Positions 18,615 through 26,454 are shown, counted from the first letter of the stretch. The stretch is DNA of 32,631 nt from Pseudomonadota bacterium (GCA_018829945.1 JAHJTI010000063.1:1-32631), one strand, 5' to 3'. A program made the numbers and translations. Notes: a model not told the origin generated them from the letters alone.

Positions 18615-19367
18615 CTAAATTTTCAAACCGCCATCTACCTCCAGCACAGTACCGGTGAGGTAGTCGTTCTCGATGATGTGGCGAGCAGCCAGATAAATGC
18701 TCTCCAAATCACCCAAGCGACGTAAGGGGATTTGTTGTTGCAGGCGTGTAACGGCGGCCTCGCTTAGTGCGGTGTGCGTAGACGGTGTATCTAGAAAACC
18801 TGGGGCGATGGCAGCAAAGCGCAGCCCGAGAGCACCAAGTTCCTTCGCCCAAGTGTGGGTCAGCGCATTCACGCCCGCTTTTGCGGCGGAGTAGGCAGAC
18901 TGACCAGGATTGCCTTTAGCGGAGATAGAACTGATAGAGATCACGACACCTTTACTGCGCTTTGCAAGCATATGGTCCACAACGCGGCTGGTGACAAGAA
19001 AAACCGAATCAAGATTGGCAGCCATCACCTGCCGCCATGATTCGCGCGAATGGACCCGGTCATCCCGGGAAAGCATATTCACAAGAGGTTCGCTATGAAT
19101 AATGCCAGCGTTATTGATAAGGACGTCAGGCTCAAAGCCCGCTTCGAATATACTTTTGAGAGCGGCATCCACAGCTGTTGAGTCCGTCACATCGCAGGGC
19201 AAGGCTTTAATTTGACCATCACTAGTCTTGAGAAGTTCGGCGCAGAGAAGTTCATCTTTTTCCAGCACGCAGACATTCGCGGAATCGGTCGCTAACCGAT
19301 CCACCAGATATCGGCCAATGCCACGTCCTCCCCCCGTTACCAACACATTCGAGCCAGCAATCTTCAT
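18615..19367 (-). CDS. Short-chain dehydrogenase/reductase (FabG-like)
   Basis: A 250-residue classical SDR with nucleotide loop TGGGRGIG (11-18), NNAG (85-88), catalytic Ser146, Tyr159 and Lys163 (SAYSAAKAG) and a C-terminal LTGTVLEVDGG as in FabG. It would reduce a keto group or oxidise an alcohol with NAD(P)H or NAD(P)+. It overlaps the carrier protein gene by four bases (ATGA), so a carrier-bound beta-keto acyl group is one possible substrate; a sugar keto group is the alternative. A GGAG lies eight bases before the ATG. Confidence 0.9.
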   Translation of the reverse strand: MKIAGSNVLVTGGGRGIGRYLVDRLATDSANVCVLEKDELLCAELLKTSDGQIKALPCDVTDSTAVDAALKSIFEAGFEPDVLINNAGIIHSEPLVNMLSRDDRVHSRESWRQVMAANLDSVFLVTSRVVDHMLAKRSKGVVISISSISAKGNPGQSAYSAAKAGVNALTHTWAKELGALGLRFAAIAPGFLDTPSTHTALSEAAVTRLQQQIPLRRLGDLESIYLAARHIIENDYLTGTVLEVDGGLKI

Positions 19368-19591
19368 ATCGAAACTCCGTGTGCCAGCAAGGTAGAGCGT
19401 GCATCACCCACGGATTTCATATCTGCAATTTCATCGCCAGAAAATTGAACATGGTAGCTTTCTTCAAGTCGGAGAATGAGTATCATGTGCGCCAAAGAAT
19501 CCCACGTTGGTATATCACTCAACTTGAGAGAATCCACCACGGTTGATTCAGGAAGCACAAATATTTCAGAGAAAATTTTTTCCAGGGACAT
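19364..19591 (-). CDS. Acyl/peptidyl carrier protein
   Basis: A 75-residue four-helix carrier protein. The phosphopantetheine site is Ser32 in TWDSLAHMIL. The preceding helix and loop (VVDSLKLSDIPTWDSL) match discrete carriers of secondary pathways and of DltC type more than housekeeping AcpP (which has DSLD). It needs a phosphopantetheinyl transferase from elsewhere. A strong AAGGAATCACC precedes the ATG. It heads a tightly overlapping block with the SDR and the adenylating enzyme, which marks it as the carrier on which the acyl group is built. Confidence 0.9.
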   Translation of the reverse strand: MSLEKIFSEIFVLPESTVVDSLKLSDIPTWDSLAHMILILRLEESYHVQFSGDEIADMKSVGDARSTLLAHGVSI

Positions 19592-19741
19592 GGTGATTCC
19601 TTGTGGCTTAGAAATGACTTAATGATTCTGCCTGAAGGCAAGGGATTTCAGGACCTCGATAAAGAGTTTAAAGAAAAGCTTGCCGCTATACAAGTCCGCA
19701 GTGCCTTGAACCGGGAAATTCGGGTATAGTGTTTACTGATA

Positions 19742-20887
19742 TCACGTAAAAATGGGGGGTGATTGTCGGCCAAATTTAACAAACAAGGCTTTGCCGCAAA
19801 CAAACGCAATGGCAATATCCTGAGAGTATTGTTCCAAGAGTGCATCCCCTACGCGTTGCGGACCATCGCCGTGCGCCCATAGATAATCATCCAGTATGAG
19901 CCACCCATCCTGTGCCATTAACGGTAACCATAATTCACAATCTTGTTTTACCTGAGCATAATCATGGTTGCCGTCGATGTGGATTATGGCAATCGTGCCT
20001 CGATAAACCACCTGCCCAAACGGTTTGCTCGCCACGGTACGGTGTTCCCGGTATATCTCAAAACCTTTTGCGGATTCCCGGCGCAAATAATTAAAGCTTC
20101 CCAGGCCGACTGGTAACATGTTGATGACGAAGTCTTGTGGCAGAATTTCATATTCCCATTCGCCCACCATGTCCACTCGAACTGTCTGGGGTGAGTCGTG
20201 TTGTGTTGCCGCTTCCGATTGCCAGGGATCGATGGCGAGAACATTCCCAGTCTGATATCGCCTTGCCAGCAAGGCGAGTACCGCCGCCGATTTACCTACC
20301 AGTGAACCAATCTCGATAACATCTCCTTTGGGAGCGCTGGGGAAAATCGCCATCATTGCCGCAATTTTATGCTCATTCGATTCACCGTAAATATTTCCGG
20401 CCATGCGAAAGACGGCCGCAATCTCAAGGTCGCTCAAGTCACTTCTGCCTCCGGCACATTCATCAATAAAATGTCTATATTTTGCCACCTTATTCATCAA
20501 CAGGTTAAAGCGCCCCATTTCCCGCTTGATAGGAGAAGTGCCGACGAGTCGTATTGTCAGGTTGTTTTCTGAAATGAAGCGATCTAGCCAAGAGTAAACG
20601 GCCGCGACCGGTGCGTAGACGCGAGAGATGTTGCGTTTTCTGATGAGATCCAGGAAACATCGGGGAAATGTTGGTTCGTGAACATAAGGCAACACGACCA
20701 ATTCGCCTATTTCCGCGTCCAGTTCTGCGTCCCACACAGATGAAGCGGCAATTACATTTTCATCGCGTTCCCGCGCTGCTTCGAGATATTCCCGTCCGTC
20801 AGGATGGGTGGCAGGGAAGACTAAGACTGCTTGCTCTAATTGATGATCGTTACCGGACTTGCCTGATTGCATTACATCAGTTCTCAT
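19742..20887 (-). CDS. Class I SAM methyltransferase with an extra N-terminal domain
   Basis: The 381-residue protein has two parts. Residues 18-135 (VLVFPATHPDGREYLEAARERDENVIAAS ... LLMNKVAKYRHF) look like a Rossmann-type pre-ATP-grasp module, but no ATP-grasp follows. Residues 170-375 form a methyltransferase of the Methyltransf_24/cephalosporin-hydroxylase-like type, with motif I DVIEIGSLVGKSAAVLALLA, VLAIDPW, and the hallmark IIHIDGNHDYAQVKQDCELW and GWLILDDY. The 150-base gap to the carrier protein gene and the 158-base gap from the WbqC gene are wider than elsewhere in the cluster. The start is uncertain (MRTDVMQSG, no clear ribosome binding site). Likely sugar O-methylation; acceptor unknown. 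Confidence 0.8.
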   Translation of the reverse strand: MRTDVMQSGKSGNDHQLEQAVLVFPATHPDGREYLEAARERDENVIAASSVWDAELDAEIGELVVLPYVHEPTFPRCFLDLIRKRNISRVYAPVAAVYSWLDRFISENNLTIRLVGTSPIKREMGRFNLLMNKVAKYRHFIDECAGGRSDLSDLEIAAVFRMAGNIYGESNEHKIAAMMAIFPSAPKGDVIEIGSLVGKSAAVLALLARRYQTGNVLAIDPWQSEAATQHDSPQTVRVDMVGEWEYEILPQDFVINMLPVGLGSFNYLRRESAKGFEIYREHRTVASKPFGQVVYRGTIAIIHIDGNHDYAQVKQDCELWLPLMAQDGWLILDDYLWAHGDGPQRVGDALLEQYSQDIAIAFVCGKALFVKFGRQSPPIFT

Positions 20888-21045
20888 TTTAAAAGTTGTT
20901 TTTTTGGCGAGACTCTTTTTTTCTGTTTTTGTCTGACTACTTGTGGGCTTTCAGGGAAAAAGGTTAGGCAATCGTGTGTGCCAATGGGCAGGGAGTAATC
21001 TTCAATTTCTATGACAGTAAGTTTTTGCAAGTGACAGGTGTACAT

Positions 21046-21747
21046 TTAGACCAAATCTATCTGGGTGAGCAATCGTTGTGCAGCTGTCGGCTCATTGAAC
21101 ATCAGTACATCCATAATTGATAACCACGCGACATGCCCATCCTTTCCTTGTGAGTAACTTATCGGCCGCGAACGCAAAAAATAAAGCGACAAGTTTCGCT
21201 TTGAAAAGCTGACATAGTCATATAACTCGGTCCCGCCAATCGGATTAATGTAGATATCGGCCTCTTCCTGTCGACAGATGTCTAAAATGCGTTCTTGCCC
21301 TTTCAAATGTGCGTTCTTGTAGCAGCGTGAGGTGCTCACGATTTCCACCTCCAAGGAGAGATAGCGCGTGACCTCACGGAGGCTGTTGAGTAAAAAATCA
21401 TCAAGCTGGTTAGAAGGATAATTGATCAAGCTTTCCAGTAAGGTTGAGACCTGAGCGTAATGCGGTGCTTTTCCGTAAGCCTGTTGAATTGTGCGTAATA
21501 ATTTTTTTCGCCAGCCTTGCTCGTCATCCAATTCAATTTCGCAAATCAATTTATTCGGACTGGCGCCACGTAGTGGTATTGTAAAAGTGTGGGCAGTGCC
21601 ATTAAGTAGTAGTCGGTTCCGGTTTATCCATCCCCGGGGAATGAAACTGACGTCATCAAAGACCACAAACTTATCTACTGCGGCCATCAATTGAAAATAA
21701 CCGATGTAGGGCAGGAAGTAGGGTTGCATGATGGCAAGGGTTTTCAT
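21046..21747 (-). CDS. WbqC-family protein
   Basis: The 233 residues match the WbqC family throughout: IMQPYFLPYIGYFQLMAAVD at the start, FVVFDDVSFIPRGWINRNRLL, TIPLRGASPNKLI, and INPIGGTELYDYVSF near residue 170. The family occurs in O-antigen and flagellin-glycan clusters and is presumed to modify amino sugars; its reaction is not settled. It follows the aminotransferase gene by six bases, so the two are co-transcribed and probably act in the same sugar pathway. The operon continues after a 158-base gap. Confidence 0.88.
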   Translation of the reverse strand: MKTLAIMQPYFLPYIGYFQLMAAVDKFVVFDDVSFIPRGWINRNRLLLNGTAHTFTIPLRGASPNKLICEIELDDEQGWRKKLLRTIQQAYGKAPHYAQVSTLLESLINYPSNQLDDFLLNSLREVTRYLSLEVEIVSTSRCYKNAHLKGQERILDICRQEEADIYINPIGGTELYDYVSFSKRNLSLYFLRSRPISYSQGKDGHVAWLSIMDVLMFNEPTAAQRLLTQIDLV

Positions 21748-21753
21748 GCGTTA

Positions 21754-22893
21754 TTATTTGCCAACAATTATTTGAAGAATAAAGTCAACTTGTTCGTTTG
21801 AAAGGGCTGGATAAATCGGTAAACAAATCACTTCATTTGCGGCCTTGTACGCGACCGGCAAATTCGTGTGTGTTGCCGAAAGCATCCCTCGGTACATTGG
21901 GAAATCGCTTATCAGCGGGTAGAAGTAACGGCGTGCATAAATACCGTTGTCCTGCAGCTCTTGATACAAAGCATCACGGCTCAGCCGATAGTCCGGTTGT
22001 ACCAGAATTGGAAAGTAGGGGTAATTGGCCACCTTTTCGCCTGCCGCCGGCAGGCAATTGATCCCCTGAACTTTGGCCAGGGCCTTCCTGTAGCGGTTGT
22101 CAATAGCTTTGCGTTTTTCCCGGGCTTCATCAATGCCTTTCAGTTGCAATAATCCGAAAGCAGCATTGATTTCGCTCATCTTACCGTTAATCCCTGGGGC
22201 GACGACGGTTACTTCGTCTACGAATCCAAAGTTTTTCAAATGATCGATGTGCCGTTTGGTTTTCGCGTCCGGGCAGACGATGGCTCCCCCCTCAAAGGTG
22301 TTGAATACCTTGGTGGCATGAAAGCTTATTATCGACAAATCCCCGTGATTAAGCACGCTGCCGCTATGGCATTGCACGCCAAAGGCATGTGCTGCATCGT
22401 AGATGACTTTCAATCCATAATTGTCGGCAATTTCCTGAATACGGTCTACATCGCAGGGATGTCCGTAACAGTGTACCGGCATAATTGCAGTAGTTTGCGG
22501 GGTGATGGCGGCTTCGATTTTGGCAGGATCGAGGTTAAGCGTGTTTGGGTCGATATCCACAAATACCGGCTTAATTCCATTCCACAGCAAAGCATGTGCT
22601 GTGGCTACGAAGGAATATGGCGTGGTGATGACTTCGTCCCTGATGCGTAAGGCTTGGAGGGCAGTGACAAGTGCGAGGGTCCCGTTGGTGAACAGGGCAA
22701 GATGTTTTACCCCCAGATAGTCGCACAAGGCCTGCTCAAATTGCTGGTGAAACGGCCCGCTATTGGTTAACCGCTTACTGGCCCATATTTGTTCCAAATA
22801 GGGAATGAATTCCTCCAGTGGGGGCAAGAGAGGTTGTGTAACATAAATTGGCGGGTGTTCCTGTGGATCCGTCATTTGTGATTTTTTTTTCAT
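21754..22893 (-). CDS. VioA-like DegT/DnrJ/EryC1 sugar-nucleotide aminotransferase
   Basis: A PLP-dependent transaminase that would convert a nucleotide-linked 4-keto-6-deoxy sugar to a 4-amino sugar with glutamate. From the ATG at 22893 it has 379 residues, with PLP ligands Asp166 (YDAAHAFG) and Lys195 (SFHATKVFNTFEGG). The N-terminus (IYVTQPLLPPLEEFIPYLEQI, LTNSGPFHQQ) resembles dTDP-4-amino-4,6-dideoxyglucose (viosamine) transaminases such as VioA; that substrate call is from memory of the family. The ATG overlaps the GT41 stop by four bases; an AAGGAG lies only two bases before it, and an alternative ATG is at 22875. Codons 2-4 are nine consecutive A. No 4,6-dehydratase gene is in the window. 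Confidence 0.9.
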   Translation of the reverse strand: MKKKSQMTDPQEHPPIYVTQPLLPPLEEFIPYLEQIWASKRLTNSGPFHQQFEQALCDYLGVKHLALFTNGTLALVTALQALRIRDEVITTPYSFVATAHALLWNGIKPVFVDIDPNTLNLDPAKIEAAITPQTTAIMPVHCYGHPCDVDRIQEIADNYGLKVIYDAAHAFGVQCHSGSVLNHGDLSIISFHATKVFNTFEGGAIVCPDAKTKRHIDHLKNFGFVDEVTVVAPGINGKMSEINAAFGLLQLKGIDEAREKRKAIDNRYRKALAKVQGINCLPAAGEKVANYPYFPILVQPDYRLSRDALYQELQDNGIYARRYFYPLISDFPMYRGMLSATHTNLPVAYKAANEVICLPIYPALSNEQVDFILQIIVGK

Positions 22894-25448
22894 TCTCCTT
22901 GCCTTTCCCCCTTGCACCATCGCCGCCACATATCCCGATAGGCTGCCTCAAGATGGTGGGTAATATTGCCCGGCTTGCAGTTTGTCCCGCTCATCTGTTC
23001 GCGCAGGGATTGCCGGATCCGATTTAAACCGGGCAAGTCCTGCGCCAGTTCTATGGCGCGTTGCAGGTATTCCTCTTCGCTGTGGGTGATGAACTCGTGC
23101 ATGCCGATGCGCGACAGGATTGCCACGCCACAGCGTGATACCATCTGCTCGCCCGCCAGGGTGATGACCGGCACCCCCATCCACAACGAATGGTAGGTCG
23201 TGGTTCCCCCATTGTAGGGAAAGGGGTCGAGTGCCAAATCAATGTGGTGGTGCAGGGCTAAATAATCAACGATGGGCATGCGTGGTTGTAAGATCAGGCG
23301 TTCCGCAGCAATGCCTGCCGCCCCAAACAGTTCAATCAGCCGCTGTTGTATTCCGCCCTCCGCCGCGTTACCAAGCATTAGCCGGGCATGCGGCAGCGCC
23401 GTCAGCAGGCGCGCCCACAGGGCGGTTACCCCGGGATTGATTTTTGTGGGATTGTTCAGGGAGGCAAAGATCAGTTCGTCGGATTTCAGTGCCGGGAGTG
23501 GATTGACCTGTGGACATCCTGGCTCCGGACGATAGGCCGCTACCGTATCCGGTAGACGTATCAATTTCTCGGTGTGGTAGCGCTCGGTAAGTCCGGGAGG
23601 GTCCATGTAGGCATCAGTAATGCGGTAGTCCATTGCAGTCAATCCGGTGGTGCCCGCGTAGCCGATCCAAGTTGCCTGTACGGGCGCAGGTTTTTTGGCA
23701 AATACCGGCAAGCGGTTATGCGCAGTATGTCCGGATAAATCGATCAAGATATCGATCCCGTCGGAGCGGATTTGTCGGGTTAACTCCTCATCGTTCATCC
23801 CCATGCAAACCAACCAGTGATCTGCATTGGCTGTCATTCGCTCAGTATGGCCATCGCGCTTTGTATTATTATAGTAGCAATAAATCTCCACTTGTGACTT
23901 GTCGTGGCTGGCGAGAATCGGTTCGATGAAAAAAGCCACCGCATGATTGCAAAAATCCCCGGAAACATAACCCACCCGCAAGCGTCGTTCTGGGTCAGGA
24001 CTATTTTGGTGCGGCTGCCAATCGCACCGGAGTGGGGCTTCAAAGTGTTCGGCATAGCGTTGATGTTCGTTGAATATCTCCATAGGTGTGAAGGTATTCA
24101 AGTATTGTATGGTCAGCAAGAGATTGCTGTGCGCCGAAGCGTAATCCGGCTTAAGCAAAAGTGCTTGTCGGTAAGATGCGACCGCTTCGTCTAACAGGCC
24201 TTGATCCTTAAGTACATTTCCAATATTGCTGTGCGCTTCGATATAGTCTGGGTTGATCTCCAGCGCTCGGCGCAGGCAGGCTTCGGCTTCTGCGAGTCGT
24301 CCTTGCTTTTGGAGAAGATTTCCGAGGTTATTGTATGCGCTTGCAGAAGTCGGCTTAAGCAATAGCGCTTGTTGGTAACTGGTGATGGCCTCAGCGATAC
24401 GGCCTTGAGCCTTGAGTGTATTCCCAAGATTCCCATATATTTCGGCGCAATTCGGCAGAAGTTCCAGCGCCCGGCGACAACTGGACTCGCTCTCCGTGAG
24501 TTGGCCCTGAGCCAACTGTATAGTCGCGAGATTGTTATGTGCCTCGGGGTAGTCTGGCCTTAGCTCCAGGGCGCGTCGCAGGCAGGCGTCGGCTTCCGTG
24601 AATCGTCCTTGCTCCTGGAAAATGTTTCCGAGGTTATTGTATGCGATTGCGGAAGTCGGCTGCAGTTTGAGCGCTCTTTGATAGCAAACTATTGCTTCAT
24701 CCAGTGACCCTCGTTCCTTAAGCGCTCTGGCCAGATTGAAGTGGCCGTCCGCTGCTGTTGGGTTCAGTTGCAGCGCATGTTGGAAGCAGCCGATCGCGGC
24801 GTCGGGTTTCCCCTGATCACAAAAAATATTTCCTAATTGTGCGTATACCTCAAGAAAATCCTCTTTTATAGCCAATGCTTTTTTGTAAGAGAGGAGGGCC
24901 TCTTGGAGCCGACCTTGAGATTGCAAGGTGTTGGCCAAGTTATACAAGGTGTCGGCATGGTTTGGTTGTAACTGGAGTGCTTTTTGGTAAGTTGAAAGCG
25001 CTTCTTCGTATCGGGCTTGGTGATGAAAAATTACTCCCAGATTGTTTAATGCCTCAAGGTAATCGGGCTGTAGAAGCAGGGCTTTTCTGTAAGATGGTGC
25101 GGCTTCGTCGAAGCGCCCCAAGTCTTTTAGGGCATTGCCCAAATTGTAATGATAAGCTGCTTTTGCAGGGTTTTCATAAATGGCTTTCTGGAAGAGTGAA
25201 ACTGCTACGGCATGCTGCCCGCGTTGGCAGCTCATGATAGCTTTTGCATGCAGGGTTTCTGCATGATTCGGGTGTATGGCCAGTATCTTTTCGTATATCT
25301 CTTCTGCTTGTTGCAGGTTTCCCGCTTGGTGATTCTTGATAGCGTTTGCCAAGGCCTGTCCAAGATCAAAGGAAGCCCTTTGAATGGTAGGAGATTTGCG
25401 GCGCGGCCTTCCGGCGGTATTTTTTTTGTGTTTTTTCTTGAGGCTCAT
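22890..25448 (-). CDS. TPR/GT41 (SPINDLY/OGT-type) protein O-glycosyltransferase
   Basis: Transfers GlcNAc or a related sugar from UDP to Ser/Thr of proteins. The first 30 residues are basic. About twelve TPR units follow (residues about 35-460, consensus YNNLGNLLQKQGRLAEAEACL). The C-terminal GT41 catalytic domain (about 475-845) shows RLRVGYVSGDFCNHAVAFF, IDLSGHTAHNRLPVFAKKPA, TWIGYAGTTGLTAMDYRITD and PYNGGTTTYHSLWMGVPVITL. Total length is about 852 residues. The frame also has a TTG 15 bases earlier; the ATG is preferred, though neither has a clear ribosome binding site. It is the first gene of the minus cluster, and flagellin starts 1.4 kb away, so flagellin is the likely acceptor (inferred). 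Two TPR blocks 306 bases apart are nearly identical, a sign of recent duplication. Confidence 0.92.
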   Translation of the reverse strand: MSLKKKHKKNTAGRPRRKSPTIQRASFDLGQALANAIKNHQAGNLQQAEEIYEKILAIHPNHAETLHAKAIMSCQRGQHAVAVSLFQKAIYENPAKAAYHYNLGNALKDLGRFDEAAPSYRKALLLQPDYLEALNNLGVIFHHQARYEEALSTYQKALQLQPNHADTLYNLANTLQSQGRLQEALLSYKKALAIKEDFLEVYAQLGNIFCDQGKPDAAIGCFQHALQLNPTAADGHFNLARALKERGSLDEAIVCYQRALKLQPTSAIAYNNLGNIFQEQGRFTEADACLRRALELRPDYPEAHNNLATIQLAQGQLTESESSCRRALELLPNCAEIYGNLGNTLKAQGRIAEAITSYQQALLLKPTSASAYNNLGNLLQKQGRLAEAEACLRRALEINPDYIEAHSNIGNVLKDQGLLDEAVASYRQALLLKPDYASAHSNLLLTIQYLNTFTPMEIFNEHQRYAEHFEAPLRCDWQPHQNSPDPERRLRVGYVSGDFCNHAVAFFIEPILASHDKSQVEIYCYYNNTKRDGHTERMTANADHWLVCMGMNDEELTRQIRSDGIDILIDLSGHTAHNRLPVFAKKPAPVQATWIGYAGTTGLTAMDYRITDAYMDPPGLTERYHTEKLIRLPDTVAAYRPEPGCPQVNPLPALKSDELIFASLNNPTKINPGVTALWARLLTALPHARLMLGNAAEGGIQQRLIELFGAAGIAAERLILQPRMPIVDYLALHHHIDLALDPFPYNGGTTTYHSLWMGVPVITLAGEQMVSRCGVAILSRIGMHEFITHSEEEYLQRAIELAQDLPGLNRIRQSLREQMSGTNCKPGNITHHLEAAYRDMWRRWCKGERQGE

Positions 25449-25548
25449 TGGGAGACGCCCCAACGAAAAAGCGGGTGGATGTTGTTTCTGGGGTGTCTGC
25501 CTTGTATGTCCTGGTATCGAACAGCAATCACTTTTTTGTCCTTAGAGA

Positions 25549-25639
25549 TTGTTGAAAAATATTTGGGACGCTGGACATCAGAATCAGGCGGCCACGGATT
25601 TCAACATAGTCTAGTTGAGTCCGTTTGAATTTTCAACAA
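25549..25639. repeat. Small inverted-repeat element
   Basis: TTGTTGAAAAAT at 25549-25560 and ATTTTCAACAA at 25629-25639 are inverted copies around about 70 bases that show no coding frame. It lies between the GT41 gene and the terminator of the small coiled-coil gene. It may be a small non-autonomous element or a long hairpin; its kind is not known to me. Confidence 0.4.
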
Positions 25640-25643
25640 GCAT

Positions 25644-25670
25644 AAAAAAAGCAGTACTATCTGTATTGCT
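25644..25670 (-). terminator. Terminator after the small coiled-coil gene
   Basis: Read on the minus strand: an eight-base stem with one mismatch (AGCAATAC against GTACTGCT), a five-base loop AGATA, then seven T. It lies 78 bases beyond the stop of the gene at 25748-26065 and separates it from the GT41 cluster. Confidence 0.7.
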
Positions 25671-25747
25671 TGACGGAGATTGACGGCAGGGGCGGATTGT
25701 CGATATAGGCATGCAATCCGTTCGGATGAGGGAAGGGAAGCGAGGGG

Positions 25748-26065
25748 TCAGGCCAGGACATTTATGATTTTCCCGGTTGTCTGGGCTTGTTGGGGTTGAC
25801 TGTTCTTGCGGTGTTCCGCTTGGGCCGAGCTGACCTTCTCCGCCGCTTGTCGTTCTTCCGACTGCGCGGTCCGCAGGTTGTTTTGGGATTCTTGGGCCGC
25901 AGCCTGAGCTGCGGATAAATTTTGCGAGGCTCGTTGTTGTTCTGCCTGAGCCTGCCGAACTTTTTGGGTGGCCCCTTGGTTGTCGGTGGTCTTGGGCTTG
26001 GAATAATGAGTGCTAGGCAGGCGAGTTGGTAACGGTTGTGTTGAAGAGCTTATTTCCGGTCCCAT
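25748..26065 (-). CDS. Small Gln/Ala-rich coiled-coil protein, unknown function
   Basis: The 105-residue protein is hydrophilic. The first 30 residues are Ser/Thr/Pro-rich and likely disordered. Residues 30-90 (QKVRQAQAEQQRASQNLSAAQ ... EERQAAEKVSSAQAEHRK) form a long coiled-coil heptad pattern, and the end is KIINVLA. No signal peptide, cysteine or enzyme motif is seen. A good AAGGAG lies seven bases before the ATG, a near-consensus promoter lies upstream at 26139-26167, and a terminator follows, so it is very likely a real single-gene unit. Its place between the glycan cluster and flagellin suggests a flagellar link, but I cannot name a function. Confidence 0.7.
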   Translation of the reverse strand: MGPEISSSTQPLPTRLPSTHYSKPKTTDNQGATQKVRQAQAEQQRASQNLSAAQAAAQESQNNLRTAQSEERQAAEKVSSAQAEHRKNSQPQQAQTTGKIINVLA

Positions 26066-26138
26066 GGTGGTACTCCTTTCGGCACGGAGAAGACGGGAAA
26101 AGTTGTGAAGTGTAAGTGCGTAACGTCTTTACCATAAT

Positions 26139-26167
26139 AGTATATATTTTTTATACACAGAATACAA
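26139..26167 (-). promoter_or_regulatory. Sigma-70-type promoter for the small coiled-coil gene
   Basis: On the minus strand TTGTAT, 17 bases, TATACT, with an AT-rich spacer. It would start RNA about 65 bases before the ATG at 26065. Confidence 0.6.
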
Positions 26168-26256
26168 GTAAACCTTAAGCATCGTTCTGTCGTGATGCAA
26201 CTACCTCTAAAAAAACGCCTGTCAGCTTTATTGCTTGTCTCCTCATCATATAATCC

Positions 26257-26450
26257 GTCACCCCGGCGGAAGCCGGGGTCCAGCACGCTTGGAATTTTTT
26301 CGTAAGGATATTGAGACTTATAGCTTCCAGCCAAAAAGATCGATATTTTGTTTCGGAGAAAGCCGTAGGAAAAAGTGTGGATTGATATCGCGATCCATTG
26401 TGTTTGGTGCGTTGTTATTTTTTCTGGACCCTGGCTTCCGCCGGGGTGAC
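26257..26450. repeat. Inverted repeat pair bounding a 194-base element
   Basis: The 27 bases at 26257-26283 and the reverse complement of 26424-26450 differ at one position only. Each arm is itself an imperfect palindrome (CCCCGGCGGAAGCCGGGG in the left arm). Such CCCCGG-hairpin repeats are scattered in many proteobacterial genomes. The 140 bases between show no gene. Confidence 0.85.
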
Positions 26451-26454
26451 CATC

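Noticed and set aside
22881-22893. Nine-A run at codons 2-4 of the aminotransferase as a phase-variable switch
   Set aside because: The frame is intact and a second ATG lies just downstream, so nothing in this single sequence shows switching.
24100-25400. Regularly spaced DNA repeats that could suggest a CRISPR array
   Set aside because: The period is 102 bases and corresponds to 34-residue TPR units inside an intact gene; there are no unique spacers.
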